Shown: positions 1 through 9,513, counted from the stretch's first letter. The stretch is DNA of 64,000 nt from Pelistega sp. (GCA_030538255.1 JAUNUI010000001.1:124001-188000), one strand, 5' to 3'. A program made the numbers and translations. Notes: generated by a model from the sequence alone, not told the origin.

Positions 1-1
1 G

Positions 2-181
2 CAGACCATGAATGATTTTCTGGTTTTTGCCAGTGTCGCTATGTCGTCATTTTCATCAGGTAAGGTCTTAGCTGACTCAGGTTGGCATGCTGTTAATGCG
101 CTTATTTATCCAGCGGTTGCGGTGGTACTTGCCTTATTATTGGTGTATTCTCGGATTGGACGTAAGGTCAAGCATTCTTGA
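2..181 (+). CDS. MFS transporter, C-terminal fragment (cut by window edge)
   Basis: An open frame enters from the left edge and stops with TGA at 179-181. Its 59 residues include NDFLVFASVAMSSFSSGK, followed by a hydrophobic segment of about 20 residues and a short basic tail (RIGRKVKHS). This matches the last loop and transmembrane helix 12 of a major facilitator superfamily carrier; the GWHAVN stretch before the last helix is common in this family. The substrate cannot be told. The next gene begins 57 bases downstream, so the two may be co-transcribed. Confidence 0.7.
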   Translation, partial: QTMNDFLVFASVAMSSFSSGKVLADSGWHAVNALIYPAVAVVLALLLVYSRIGRKVKHS

Positions 182-238
182 TTGTGCCTAGGTGTGTTAC
201 ATCACGACGATGGCGATGGTAGTAAGGAGAGAAGAAAA

Positions 239-2104
239 ATGGGGTGTGTAGATTTAGAGAAAGTGCTTGGTCACTATTTGCAGGCACAATTTCCACATGA
301 GAAGTTAAAGATCGTGCATACCCATATCTCTACCGTCTTTCTGATAGCCGATAAAGCTTATAAGTTAAAAAAAACCCTTAAATTGCCTTTCTTGGACTTC
401 TCGACCCTGGAACAGCGTAAGCACTTCAGTGAAGAGGAGTTGCGCTTAAATCAGCGCCAATGCCCTGAACTTTATCTCGCTTTGCATACGGTCTGTGGAT
501 CGATTGACTCAGACGTAACACTTCATTCGCTTAATCAGGTGCCCGAAGGTGAACCGCTGTATGGTGCTATTGAATCGGGCATAACGCTAGATTCAGCGAC
601 TCTGCCGGTGATCGATTATTTATTAGAAATGCAGCGCTTTGATAGTTGCGATGAATTTGCGCAGATGGCGCAAGAGGGTACGTTGAACTCAGAGCATATG
701 CAGAAACTAGCAATTCATATGGCTGAATTTCATTCAAGCTTAAAACCAGTTTTTGCTAAGGACTCGGCTAAACGTACTGCCGATTGGGCGCGTGAGAGCT
801 TTGATGAGATTGCTGCCATCCCGCTATTTCAATCTTTGCCAAAAGCGCGAGCTGAAGAACTTAAGCGCTGGCGAGAAGTTTTACTACAACGCTTTCAAGC
901 CCTTGAGAAACTGCGTAATCAACGCATGGAGCAAGGTTTTGTGCGCGAGTGTCATGGTGATTTGCATCTTGGGAATATTGTGATGTGGCAGGGGCAAGCG
1001 TTCGGTTTTGATGCGCTTGAGTTTGATGTAAATTTGCGCACGATTGATGTGATTCAAGATGTGGCATTTGTCTTTATGGATTTATATGCCTATGACTTAG
1101 GCCCATTAGCTTGGGAGTTTATTAATAGCTATTTAGAGCTAAGCGGTGATTACCGGGCTATGCCTTTATTGCTGATGTATGCTGCTTACAAGGCCCTCGT
1201 ACGAGCTAAGGTAGCTTTACTGGCACAAGACCTTAATAAGTTTGAGTGCTATTGGCAGGTGCTCGGTGAATTATTGCAACATACAAGTTTTACTCAGCTA
1301 TCCCCTGTATTAATGCCGCGCAAAGTTAGCGAAGAATTCACAGAGGCAGTGCCACAAACACAATCAAAAGCATTAGAGAAGCGTATAGGTGAAAAACGGC
1401 TAACTGAGCTAGCGCTGCCATCCATGTCCATAGCAGCAAACAGACATATAGATCTGTGTTCAGAGCATAAGCTTGCGAACTCATCACGACAAGCAGAGTC
1501 AGTACAACAGTTGTTAATAGAATGCGATACAGCTAAACCCGGGATTAAATTTCTCATGATGATGGGTGTAAGCGGTTCAGGTAAATCAGTGGCAGCTAGC
1601 TTATTAGCCGCACACATCGGTGCTTTACGATTGCGCTCAGATGCTGAGCGTAAGCGCTTATTGCGTGAGGGTCAATTAATCGATGAGCAAGGCCAAGCCT
1701 TAGCGCTATATTCTAAACAAGCATCGACCTTAACCAATCAGCGCTTAGACTCCTTAACTGTCTACTTAATGAAGCATGGCTTTAATGTAGTCTTGGATAC
1801 GGTGGCGCCATTTCAGGGGCGTCGTGAGTTTCTTCGTGACCTTGCCTTAGAACATCATGCGGCATTCTATGTTATCCGTGTCGTAGCACCTGTTGCCAGC
1901 TTAATTCAACGCCTTGAACAACGTACTCAGGAAGGCAAAGACCTCTCTGATGCGACCAAAGAAGTGATGCTTGAACAGCAAACCATCATGCAGGACTTAC
2001 CCCAGGAGTGGGAGGCTTTTAGCTTTACAATTCATAATGATGGTGATTTAGCGGATTTGAAATCTAAAGTAAATCCGATAGTTGCACAGCTGATGGTATC
2101 TTAA
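239..2104 (+). CDS. Fused aminoglycoside-phosphotransferase-like kinase / AAA P-loop protein
   Basis: A 621-residue two-domain protein. The N-terminal half is APH/choline-kinase-like: the catalytic loop HGDLHLGNI starts at residue 239, followed by FGFDALEFD with the metal-binding Asp. The C-terminal part has a Walker A motif, GVSGSGKS (residues 443-450), as in AAA_33/gluconate-kinase-like zeta-type NTPases. This fused architecture is widespread in proteobacteria and its substrate is unknown; antibiotic resistance should not be inferred. A longer frame begins at TTG 182, but ATG 239 has the ribosome site AAGGAGA at 223-229 in front of it and is the likelier start. A linker rich in polar residues (about 365-430) joins the halves. 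Confidence 0.85.
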   Translation: MGCVDLEKVLGHYLQAQFPHEKLKIVHTHISTVFLIADKAYKLKKTLKLPFLDFSTLEQRKHFSEEELRLNQRQCPELYLALHTVCGSIDSDVTLHSLNQVPEGEPLYGAIESGITLDSATLPVIDYLLEMQRFDSCDEFAQMAQEGTLNSEHMQKLAIHMAEFHSSLKPVFAKDSAKRTADWARESFDEIAAIPLFQSLPKARAEELKRWREVLLQRFQALEKLRNQRMEQGFVRECHGDLHLGNIVMWQGQAFGFDALEFDVNLRTIDVIQDVAFVFMDLYAYDLGPLAWEFINSYLELSGDYRAMPLLLMYAAYKALVRAKVALLAQDLNKFECYWQVLGELLQHTSFTQLSPVLMPRKVSEEFTEAVPQTQSKALEKRIGEKRLTELALPSMSIAANRHIDLCSEHKLANSSRQAESVQQLLIECDTAKPGIKFLMMMGVSGSGKSVAASLLAAHIGALRLRSDAERKRLLREGQLIDEQGQALALYSKQASTLTNQRLDSLTVYLMKHGFNVVLDTVAPFQGRREFLRDLALEHHAAFYVIRVVAPVASLIQRLEQRTQEGKDLSDATKEVMLEQQTIMQDLPQEWEAFSFTIHNDGDLADLKSKVNPIVAQLMVS

Positions 2105-2285
2105 TTACCGTTTCAGTATGCATGGACCAGAGTTGGTGGCGATGGGTGCGTTATTAGCATGTGCATGCAGCCAAAGCCTAATACTTCCATAATATATCAG
2201 GCACTAAGCAAACACTTTCGCACACATACAGTCAAAGCCCGTCATAGAGAGGATATAGAGTGGTGTGATACAAGTTTACAAAGTA

Positions 2286-2363
2286 AAGGACTGTTCTCTG
2301 TATGACACGGATCACAGTCCTTGTAGTCCAGCTCTACTGAGCTTAGATCTTATGCTAAGCAGT
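2286..2363. terminator. Two hairpins between convergent genes, possible terminators
   Basis: AAGGACTGT (2286-2294) pairs with ACAGTCCTT (2314-2322). A second stem, ACTG(A)GCTTAG with CTAAGCAGT, spans 2336-2363. Neither has a T-run, so intrinsic termination is only possible, not shown. They sit between the kinase fusion and pirin genes, which converge here. Confidence 0.35.
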
Positions 2364-2366
2364 AAG

Positions 2367-3257
2367 TTAATGCGCAATTTGCCCAAAACGACCGCTATTA
2401 AAATCATTGATGGCATCGATAATTTCTTCGCGTGAGTTCATGACAAATGGCCCATACCCGACGATAGGCTCATCAATTGGCACACCTGAGAGCAAGAGGA
2501 TTTTAAGGGCTTCATCTCCGGCTTGAATCTGCACGTCACCTGCTGTTTTCTGAAATACAACTAGCTGTCCTGCACCAGCAGACCCTTGCTGATTAAACGT
2601 GGCTTCACCACGCAACACTACCATCGATAAATTGTGCGTAGCAGGTACCGTTAAGCTAATTTGTTCATTGGCATTGATGACAACATCCCAGACATTCATT
2701 TCGGTAAATGTACGAGCCGCTCCTTGAGTGCCTTGGTACTCACCCGCAATTAAGCGTAAGTATCCAGTATTGTTTTCCAAATTAACGACAGGAATCGCGT
2801 CTTTGGACAAGTGTTGATAAGCCGCGGGGGCATTTTTGTCCTTAGCGGGTAAGTTCACCCAGAGCTGCACCATCTCCAGTACACCTCCAGCTTGACTAAA
2901 AGCTTCAGAATGATATTCTTCATGGATAATACCTGAACCTGCCGTCATCCACTGAACATCGCCTTCGGCAATGATGCCACCTGCCCCCGTAGAGTCTTTG
3001 TGGGCGACTTCACCTTGATAGGCTACAGTCACTGTCTCAAAGCCTTTATGGGGGTGTTGGCCGACGCCGCGGATATGCGAGCTGCTCGCCTCAAAGTGAC
3101 GAGGTGCGGCATAATCCAGCATTAAAAATGGATCTGTGCCACGATCTTCACCCATATGGCTGAATAAGGGTTGGACTAAAAAAGCATCACCTACCCAGTG
3201 TTGGCTAGTGGCTTGGTAAATTTTGTCAATATGACGGATGTTATTATTTTTCATCAT
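2367..3257 (-). CDS. Pirin family protein
   Basis: A 296-residue bicupin. The pirin iron-site signature is complete: HPHKGFETVT supplies two His and SGIIHEE supplies the third His and the Glu. The C-terminal cupin ends with the pirin_C motif LLLSGVPIDEPIVGYGPFVMN. Pirins are cytoplasmic metalloproteins; some act as quercetin dioxygenases and others as regulators, so the exact role is open. The start has two adjacent ATG codons (MMKNNN). It is a single gene; the next gene on this strand (DUF896) lies 309 bases upstream across a tandem-repeat region. Confidence 0.92.
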   Translation of the reverse strand: MMKNNNIRHIDKIYQATSQHWVGDAFLVQPLFSHMGEDRGTDPFLMLDYAAPRHFEASSSHIRGVGQHPHKGFETVTVAYQGEVAHKDSTGAGGIIAEGDVQWMTAGSGIIHEEYHSEAFSQAGGVLEMVQLWVNLPAKDKNAPAAYQHLSKDAIPVVNLENNTGYLRLIAGEYQGTQGAARTFTEMNVWDVVINANEQISLTVPATHNLSMVVLRGEATFNQQGSAGAGQLVVFQKTAGDVQIQAGDEALKILLLSGVPIDEPIVGYGPFVMNSREEIIDAINDFNSGRFGQIAH

Positions 3258-3403
3258 GTATATTCTCCATACTGTGGTTTAGTCAGGATTAGCTAACTAA
3301 ACCCTTGAAATTTATTTAATGCTTGAAACTCACTGACTTGTCAGACTTCATTTGAACATCACTTTTTCTTAATCATCAGCTTTGCTGAATCATTACTTTT
3401 CGC

Positions 3404-3508
3404 CATTATCAGGCATTACTGAGTCACCGGGCTTTCGTCATTATCAGGAATCATTGAGTCATCGGGCTTTCATCATTATCAGGCATCACTGAATAATCAG
3501 TTTCACTA
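3404..3508. repeat. Three tandem copies of a 35-bp repeat
   Basis: The string CATTATCAGG begins at 3404, 3439 and 3474, a period of exactly 35. Units 1 and 2 also share GAGTCAYCGGGCTTTC; unit 3 decays after about 25 bases. It lies in the spacer between the pirin and DUF896 genes (3258-3566), which holds no open frame of note. Confidence 0.8.
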
Positions 3509-3566
3509 GATTATCACTAGCTCTTCATCATTAAGTGTCACTTAATATCAAGAGAAGCCAGGCTAC

Positions 3567-3806
3567 TCAATAGCTGCTAATTTGCGCCATAGACTTCTGG
3601 GCAGTACGAAGTGCTTGTGGCGTCACATCAGCCCCTTCGCTATCGACCACAGTGACGGTGGCCAACATATTATTCATCTGCCCAGTAATGGCACGAATAT
3701 AGGCCTGACGCAATAATTTACGCTCTTGTTGCTCAGCATCGCTTAATTGATAGAGGCGAGCTTTACGAGCCAACTCATTAATCCGATCTAATTCTACAAT
3801 ACGCAT
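3567..3806 (-). CDS. DUF896 (UPF0291, YnzC-like) small protein
   Basis: A 79-residue protein. The N-terminal helix pair RINELARKARLYQLSDAEQQ and the family-typical end VVDSEGADVTPQAL match the DUF896/UPF0291 pattern (INELAKK...L..E...LRQ.Y...VVD.EG.DVTP). Bacillus YnzC is a small helical-hairpin protein of unknown function. The family is best known from Firmicutes, so its presence in a betaproteobacterium is unusual. A ribosome site AGGAG lies just upstream of the ATG on the minus strand. No partner gene is evident. Confidence 0.75.
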   Translation of the reverse strand: MRIVELDRINELARKARLYQLSDAEQQERKLLRQAYIRAITGQMNNMLATVTVVDSEGADVTPQALRTAQKSMAQISSY

Positions 3807-4200
3807 AATTTACTCCTATATCAAATGCTTAGAAGGCCTCCAGAACGATTGTCATCGGTCTCAGACAGTGACTATAGAGAACAAATACTGAGAAGAGACC
3901 AAGCTAAGCTTGCGTTTTAAATCTATAGGTGTATTATCTTATATACACACTTTAAATGATAGTACGCACATTTTGTATACTGTTGTATTAATGCGCTGTA
4001 AAAGCTAGAAGGCCTGGTACATAACTTACTAAGGTCTATTGCATAAGGCTTAGTCCAAGGCTTATAGCACATAAGGCATATCGAACAAGGCGTGACATAG
4101 CGTGATGTGGAGTACATAGAAGCTTAGGCGTATCTTGTCAGTTATATAGGGCAGAGAGAGGCACGAGAATATCGTTACAGAGGAAGGAGTAAGAGAAATA
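3807..4200. other. Divergent intergenic region, no gene seen
   Basis: A 394-base spacer between the minus-strand DUF896 gene and the plus-strand HxlR regulator. It is A+T-rich and must contain both promoters. Short frames on the minus strand here lack ribosome sites and family features. The HxlR ribosome site GGAAGGAG is at about 4181-4189, slightly far from its ATG. Confidence 0.6.
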
Positions 4201-4560
4201 ATGAATACTGTAGAGCATGCAAAGCACCCATATGCTTGCCCCGTGAACACGACGTTGGAATTGATCGGTGGTAAGTGGAAGGTCGTGATTTTGTATCAAT
4301 TGACGATAAAGACGCAACGATTTAATGAGTTACGGCGTCTGATTCCTGATGTTACGCAACGGATGCTGACCTTGCAGTTACGTGAGATGGAGCACGATGG
4401 TTTAATTCATCGTGAAGTCTATCCTGTCGTACCACCGAAGGTTGAGTATTCATTAAGTGAGTTTGGTCGCACCTTACTCCCCGTTGTGCAGAGTATGCAT
4501 GACTGGGGAGTAAGCTATGAACAAGAATGTCAGCGTATCTTAGCGAATCGCAAAGCTTAA
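4201..4560 (+). CDS. HxlR-type winged-helix transcriptional regulator
   Basis: 119 residues, the usual HxlR length. The family core is clear: CPVNTTLELIGGKWKVVIL near the N-terminus, then FNELRRLIPDVTQRMLTLQL (recognition helix region) and the wing, HREVYPVVPPKVEYSLSEFG. The single Cys at residue 13 is at the position used as a redox or electrophile sensor in several HxlR proteins (HypR, QorR); that role here is inference. It is transcribed away from DUF896 and pirin. Its target is unknown; members often control a neighbouring oxidoreductase, and pirin is the nearest candidate. Confidence 0.9.
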   Translation: MNTVEHAKHPYACPVNTTLELIGGKWKVVILYQLTIKTQRFNELRRLIPDVTQRMLTLQLREMEHDGLIHREVYPVVPPKVEYSLSEFGRTLLPVVQSMHDWGVSYEQECQRILANRKA

Positions 4561-4600
4561 TCAATCGTAGGAGCTAATCAATCGTAGGGCTTAATCAATT
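4557..4600. repeat. Short tandem repeat TAATCAATCGTAGGRGC
   Basis: Two full copies and a partial third of a 17-base unit (TAATCAATCGTAGG plus three bases) run from the HxlR stop codon into the 3' end of the convergent DUF2147 gene. The HxlR stop codon lies in the first unit. Confidence 0.6.
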
Positions 4601-5019
4601 CGTGTCCAGACTTGGGTACGACCAAGCAGTGAAACCCCACGGAAACCACGTAGCTCAAATTTCTTGCCACCTTCTTTCAGTTCGGCTTTTAAGTTATAGG
4701 TTGAGCCACTCTGTGGGTCGAGAATAGCACCTTCACTCCACTTATTATCTCCTTCTGATTTCAGGCTCCAGATAATCGACATACCTTCAATTGGTTTACC
4801 CTTCTTATCGCCAGGGCATTTCTCGCAAATGGCACCTGGTTTTTGAATAAGCTTGGTAATCACGCCACGCAAGTCTCCGTTGGGATCTTGGGTAATTCTG
4901 ACGACCGCTTTTTTCTGACCGTCTTCATCAACCGTTTGCCAATTGCCCACAGGTGAAGCGGCAAGTGCGCTGAAAGGTAAAGCGACTAAACTAAGACTTA
5001 AAATAATTTTCTTCATCAT
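4591..5019 (-). CDS. Secreted DUF2147 protein
   Basis: 142 residues. The N-terminus MMKKIILSLSLVALPFSALA is a classic Sec signal peptide cut after ALA-A. The mature part begins SPVGNWQTVDEDGQKKAVVRI and contains the DUF2147 pattern: GVI..L, ICEKCPGDKKGKP, then ILDPQSGSTYN and LRGFRGVSLLGRTQVWTR. DUF2147 is a lipocalin-like beta-barrel fold found in the periplasm of many proteobacteria, with unknown ligand. The two cysteines in ICEKC could form a disulfide or bind a metal. It converges on the HxlR gene with 30 bases between stops. Confidence 0.88.
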   Translation of the reverse strand: MMKKIILSLSLVALPFSALAASPVGNWQTVDEDGQKKAVVRITQDPNGDLRGVITKLIQKPGAICEKCPGDKKGKPIEGMSIIWSLKSEGDNKWSEGAILDPQSGSTYNLKAELKEGGKKFELRGFRGVSLLGRTQVWTRID

Positions 5020-5214
5020 TGTCTCCGTGGCCTTAAGTGCCTGATGAGGTGTTCTTACTATAGGTTTTGTTGATTTATGCTTTTTATTATAGGAGCTTGA
5101 TAAATTAAAACAAGCGTTTTAAGTTACTTATTTTAATACGATGTTTCAAACTTCAATGCTTGAAATCGCGGCAATAGAGGATGCTGTAAGGCTCAGTAAA
5201 ACCATACAGGGCAT

Positions 5215-5256
5215 AAAAAAACACGACCTAGCATTTTCCCTAGGTCGTGTTTTTTA
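5215..5256 (-). terminator. Strong intrinsic terminator (works on both strands)
   Basis: ACACGACCTAG (5221-5231) pairs with CTAGGTCGTGT (5240-5250), flanked by A6 on the left and T5 on the right. On the minus strand it lies just after the stop codon of the M16 protease gene, whose transcript it should end. Confidence 0.85.
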
Positions 5257-5323
5257 CTCATGGTGTCCTCTCACAGCGTGACGCTCAACGGGATTGTCAG
5301 CGGCACATGCGCATGGCTTTTAC

Positions 5324-8173
5324 TTACTGCGAGCTCTCATTAAGGACTTCGCTCTGAGGGGTGTTGCTCACTTCAGGTGGGGAAGAAGATTCAAGCTCTT
5401 GCTTGCCCTCTCTCTCGTCATCCTCCGCTTTCGCATTGGCAAAATCACCTGCATAAGCCACGCTTAACTGCTTATCGTCTAGGAAATCGCGCATCGCTTG
5501 ATTGACTTCCGCCACGCTGAGTGCGCGGATTCTATCCTCAAACTCTTGATTCCACATAAAGTCGCGGCCACTTTCTAAGTAACGCAACCAGGTGCCGCTC
5601 AGCACATTATCTTGCGCACGGGCTAAGGCGCGCATGCGTAATACGGCGGCTTTACTTTGCTCCACCTCATCAGCAGTGAAGCCATTCGTCCGAGCCTCTT
5701 GAATGGTTTGTCGAATCACACGATCGAGTTCCAAGCGCTTGCTGGGCGAGTAGATCGCTTGCACGGTCCACTCTGCTGAGGGCTCGAATGAAGAGGCGTT
5801 AATATTGCTATTCACGCTATACGATAAGCCATTCTCAGAACGTACTTGCTTAAATAGGCGAGAAGTTTCTGAACCACCAAGAATCTGGTTAGCAATCAGT
5901 AGCGCAGGGAAGTGTGGGTCATTGTTCTGAACCTGTAATAGGTGGCGCGCAATAAAGACCGCATTCGCCTTATCAGGGGTCTCAATCACAAACTCTTTCG
6001 GTGCTAAGTCAAAATAGGGGTCAGCGATATATTCGTACTCGGGTGCCTTAGGCCAAGTACTAATCGTGTCTTCAAGCACTGTAAGTACCGCTTTAGGATC
6101 GAAGCTACCCACAATAGATACATCAATATTACCCGCTGCAAAATTCTCGTGATTAAATACGGTCAATTGTTCACGAGTAATAGCGGCTATCGCTTCAACT
6201 TGCTCCTCCACACTCATGACATAGCGCATATCACCTGGTTCAAAAGGGTTCAAATAACGGCCTAAGGCATGCATAGCTTTAGAACCTGGTTCTGAACTGT
6301 TTGCTTGCAATGCGCGGGTTACTTGGTTTTTGAAGGCATCTAATTCTTCTTGCGGGTATTGCGCATCACGAATAAGTTTTAAGCTTAAACCTAATAGTTC
6401 GGCTAAGTTATCGCGTGTGCTTGATAAAGAAACCACGAGTTGATTAGCACTAATATGGTAGTTTAAGGAACCATCGAGTTGATCAATACGGTCGTGAATT
6501 TCTTGTTGTGTCATGCCTGTAGCGCCGCTCATGATTTGGCTGGCAGCGAAGGCCGAGACGCTGGCTTGGTCTTTTAATTTATCAAGACTGGAAAACTTAA
6601 TGCGGTAATTGGCGAAGACACGATTGCCACGACTTTCCTTGGGCAGGAGAGCGGTATTAATTACGCCATTGTCTAGCGTTATCGTTTCACGTAAAGTTTG
6701 TGCTTGGATATTGGCTGGTGAGCTATCGAAAGCTTCAATCGCTGCGTAGTTTTCATCACCCTTATAGTCTTGTAATATCGCTTGTAAGTCGGGACGTTCA
6801 ATCGCAGGTGCGCGCTTGAGGTTCTCTGTTGGTATGTATTGACCATTGGTACGATTACTGGCAACAAAGAACGCCTCAGCCGTGTTTTGGATATCACTTA
6901 AAGTAGCGGCTTTCACGCGGTCACGCTCAAGAAAGAGGAGGCGCCAATCACCTGCAGCAATGGCCTCAGATAAGCCAATCGCCAACAACTCGGTACTCGC
7001 ATACATCTTATCCCACTGACTTAACCAATAGGTACGTACGCGGTCTAATTCTTCTTGGGTGAAGGGCGCTTTATCAAGTTGCTCAATGATTTGATTAAGC
7101 GCTTGTTCAATCTCAGTGATTTTATCGGCGTCATTCAGTTGCGCACCGAAGAAGGCTAAGCTCACCGCATAATGTGGGCTGACTGTACTGAAGGTGCTAC
7201 TGACTAATTTCTTATCGCGGACTAACTCACGATATAGATGACCCGATGGTCGCTCGCCAATCATCTGCGAGGCCAGATCCAACCAGACATAACGTTCATC
7301 AGCCGGCGAGGGGATGTGGTAGGCTGAAGCGATAAACGGCATACCACCACTGCGACGCAGGATAATATGACGCTCACCATCTTGTACGGGCTCTAAGGTG
7401 CTACGCTCAACTAATTGACGACTAGGTTTGGCTATAGGTGAAAAGAGACCATCAATTAAGCTCAATGTCTCTTCAAGGTCGAAGTCACCTGCAACCACGA
7501 GAGTCGCATTATCAGGCTGGTAATAGCGCTGGTAAAAGGCTTGTAGCTCTGCCGCCTTCATGGTCTTTAAATCATCGGGTGCGCCAATCGTTGCCGTGCC
7601 CGTATTATTCCAATGATAGGCTGCGCCTTGCATGCGTTGAATGAGGGTCTGGAAGGGATTATTTAAGTTACGCTCACGCTCATTTAAGACAATATCCACT
7701 TCTTTTTTTAGATCATCTTCACTGACCTTAATATTCTGCATAGCATCCGCTTGCCAGCGTAGGTACCATTCTAAAACCTCAGGGTCGCTTGAGAAAACAG
7801 CATAGTAATTCGTCCGGTCATTGTTCGTGCTGCCATTAGCGTTCAAGCCACGTTGTGAGAAGCTTTGTAAGGCATCAGGAAAGTTCTCTGTGCCACGAAA
7901 CACCATATGTTCTAATAGATGCGCCATTCCTGTCTGACCGTAGTTCTCATGACGTGAACCGACATGGTAGGTCATATTGACCGTCGTGCTTGGCTTAGAT
8001 TGATCAGGGATGAGTAAGAGCTGCATACCATTATCTAAGTGGTATTCAGAAATCCCCTCAATAGTTTGTTGGAAAGTTATCGCTTGGCTACTAGGCGTCA
8101 TTATAAGAAACAGAAAAAAAGATTTAAAAAAAGTACTCTTAAGAGAAGAGAAAATCGTCATTGCTTTCACCAT
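5324..8173 (-). CDS. M16 family zinc metallopeptidase (pitrilysin-like), secreted
   Basis: 949 residues with two M16 halves. An N-terminal hydrophobic stretch, FFLFLIMTPSSQA, looks like a signal peptide, so a periplasmic location is expected. The first half holds the inverted zinc motif HLLEH, in MAHLLEHMVFRGT near residue 85, and the third ligand Glu in DIVLNERERN downstream. The second half lacks the zinc motif, as usual for the non-catalytic half, and keeps the ARHLLQ...SRLFKQVRSENGLSYSV substrate-binding region. The C-terminus is acidic and Ser-rich. AAGGT sits 5 bases before the ATG at 8173, favouring this start over the internal ATG at 8161. Typical M16 members of this size degrade peptides. 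Confidence 0.92.
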   Translation of the reverse strand: MVKAMTIFSSLKSTFFKSFFLFLIMTPSSQAITFQQTIEGISEYHLDNGMQLLLIPDQSKPSTTVNMTYHVGSRHENYGQTGMAHLLEHMVFRGTENFPDALQSFSQRGLNANGSTNNDRTNYYAVFSSDPEVLEWYLRWQADAMQNIKVSEDDLKKEVDIVLNERERNLNNPFQTLIQRMQGAAYHWNNTGTATIGAPDDLKTMKAAELQAFYQRYYQPDNATLVVAGDFDLEETLSLIDGLFSPIAKPSRQLVERSTLEPVQDGERHIILRRSGGMPFIASAYHIPSPADERYVWLDLASQMIGERPSGHLYRELVRDKKLVSSTFSTVSPHYAVSLAFFGAQLNDADKITEIEQALNQIIEQLDKAPFTQEELDRVRTYWLSQWDKMYASTELLAIGLSEAIAAGDWRLLFLERDRVKAATLSDIQNTAEAFFVASNRTNGQYIPTENLKRAPAIERPDLQAILQDYKGDENYAAIEAFDSSPANIQAQTLRETITLDNGVINTALLPKESRGNRVFANYRIKFSSLDKLKDQASVSAFAASQIMSGATGMTQQEIHDRIDQLDGSLNYHISANQLVVSLSSTRDNLAELLGLSLKLIRDAQYPQEELDAFKNQVTRALQANSSEPGSKAMHALGRYLNPFEPGDMRYVMSVEEQVEAIAAITREQLTVFNHENFAAGNIDVSIVGSFDPKAVLTVLEDTISTWPKAPEYEYIADPYFDLAPKEFVIETPDKANAVFIARHLLQVQNNDPHFPALLIANQILGGSETSRLFKQVRSENGLSYSVNSNINASSFEPSAEWTVQAIYSPSKRLELDRVIRQTIQEARTNGFTADEVEQSKAAVLRMRALARAQDNVLSGTWLRYLESGRDFMWNQEFEDRIRALSVAEVNQAMRDFLDDKQLSVAYAGDFANAKAEDDEREGKQELESSSPPEVSNTPQSEVLNESSQ

Positions 8174-8326
8174 CTCGACCTTATATAGAGGATATGAGTT
8201 TAGGAAATTAGGACTAAGAAATACAGACTACTCATAAAGTTAAAAAACTTGCCATAATAAGTTCAGGCTTAAGGTTTTAGGCTGAAAATAGGGGCATAGA
8301 ACTCGTGTGAAAATTAACACGCCATA

Positions 8327-9499
8327 TTATTTTGACAAAAAGCGCATTCCTTGTTCAATACCTGAGACCGTAATCGGGTACATATGGTCTTGCATAATAT
8401 TACGAATTAAACTAATCGATTGGCGGTATTGCCAGTAGTGTGAAGGTTCAGGATTCAACCATACGGTCTTAGGCCAGGTATCGATAATACGCTGTAACCA
8501 AGTCGCTCCGGCCTCTTTGTTAAAGTGTTCTACCGAGCCGCCTGGTGCCATAATTTCGTAGGGACTCATGGTCGCATCACCGACCATAATCACGCGCCAG
8601 TCTTCATTATATTTACGCAAGAGGTCCCACGTATCAATATATTGACGGCGTCGGTCATGCCCATAACGCCACACGCGCTCATACACACAATTATGAAAGT
8701 AATACACTTCTAAGTGATGGAATTCACTGCCTGCTGCCGAGAAGAGCTCTTCTACACGTTGGATATGGTCATCCATACTGCCACCAACATCCAGCAGCAT
8801 TAAGACCTTTACACTATTGTGACGCTCGGGCACCATCTTCACATCCAGATAACCCGCATTACGAGCCGTGCTGCGAATGGTATCATCGAGATCTAACTCC
8901 TCGGCAGCCCCTTCACGGGCAAAGCGACGCAAGCGGCGTAGGGCAACTTTAAAATTACGCGTGCCGAGTTCTTGATTGGCATCGTATTCTTGAAAAAGGC
9001 GCTCTTCCCAAACTTTAACCGCCGTACGATTGCCAGCCGAAGGGCCGCCGACACGGATGCCTTCGGGATGATAACCACCATGGCCAAAAGGCGAGGAGCC
9101 CCCCGTACCAATCCACTTATTGCCTCCTGCATGGCGCTCTTTTTGCTCTTCCAGTCTTTGCTTAAAGAGCTCTAAGAGTTTTTCTAGGCCATGTTTTTCA
9201 ATCGCCGCCTTTTCCTCAGGCGTCAGGCGCTTTTGGAATTCCTTAATCAGCCAGTCCATTGGGATTTCTTTGCTGGCGGGTAGCTTGGCTTCGATACCTT
9301 TGGCAAATGAGGCGAATGCTTGATCATATTTATCAAATAGGGTTTCATCCTTAATCAATGTCATGCGCGCCATACGATAGAAGTCGTCTAGGGTCGGTGG
9401 CATAATCGGATGACTTAATACCTCTAGCAAGGTTAAATATTCTTTAACCGAGACAGGGAGTTGGTATTTGCGTAAGTGATAAAAGAAATCAATAAACAT
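8327..9499 (-). CDS. vWA-domain protein, CoxE-like, partner of MoxR ATPase
   Basis: 390 residues. The C-terminal von Willebrand A domain has the MIDAS motif as DVGGSM (DxGxS) in VLMLLDVGGSMDDHI, and later the MIDAS-type stretch VIMVGDATMSP. The N-terminal part (FFYHLRKYQLPVSVKEYLTL) is typical of the CoxE/YeaD-like family. It lies 14 bases after the MoxR ATPase gene on the same strand. MoxR-vWA pairs act as chaperone-like remodelers of metal centres or complexes; the client here is not evident from neighbours. Confidence 0.88.
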   Translation of the reverse strand: MFIDFFYHLRKYQLPVSVKEYLTLLEVLSHPIMPPTLDDFYRMARMTLIKDETLFDKYDQAFASFAKGIEAKLPASKEIPMDWLIKEFQKRLTPEEKAAIEKHGLEKLLELFKQRLEEQKERHAGGNKWIGTGGSSPFGHGGYHPEGIRVGGPSAGNRTAVKVWEERLFQEYDANQELGTRNFKVALRRLRRFAREGAAEELDLDDTIRSTARNAGYLDVKMVPERHNSVKVLMLLDVGGSMDDHIQRVEELFSAAGSEFHHLEVYYFHNCVYERVWRYGHDRRRQYIDTWDLLRKYNEDWRVIMVGDATMSPYEIMAPGGSVEHFNKEAGATWLQRIIDTWPKTVWLNPEPSHYWQYRQSISLIRNIMQDHMYPITVSGIEQGMRFLSK

Positions 9500-9513
9500 A
9501 GTCGTGATTTTAC

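Noticed and set aside
239-2104. Aminoglycoside resistance gene
   Set aside because: The APH-like fold is fused to an AAA domain in a widespread housekeeping-like architecture; no sign of a resistance context.
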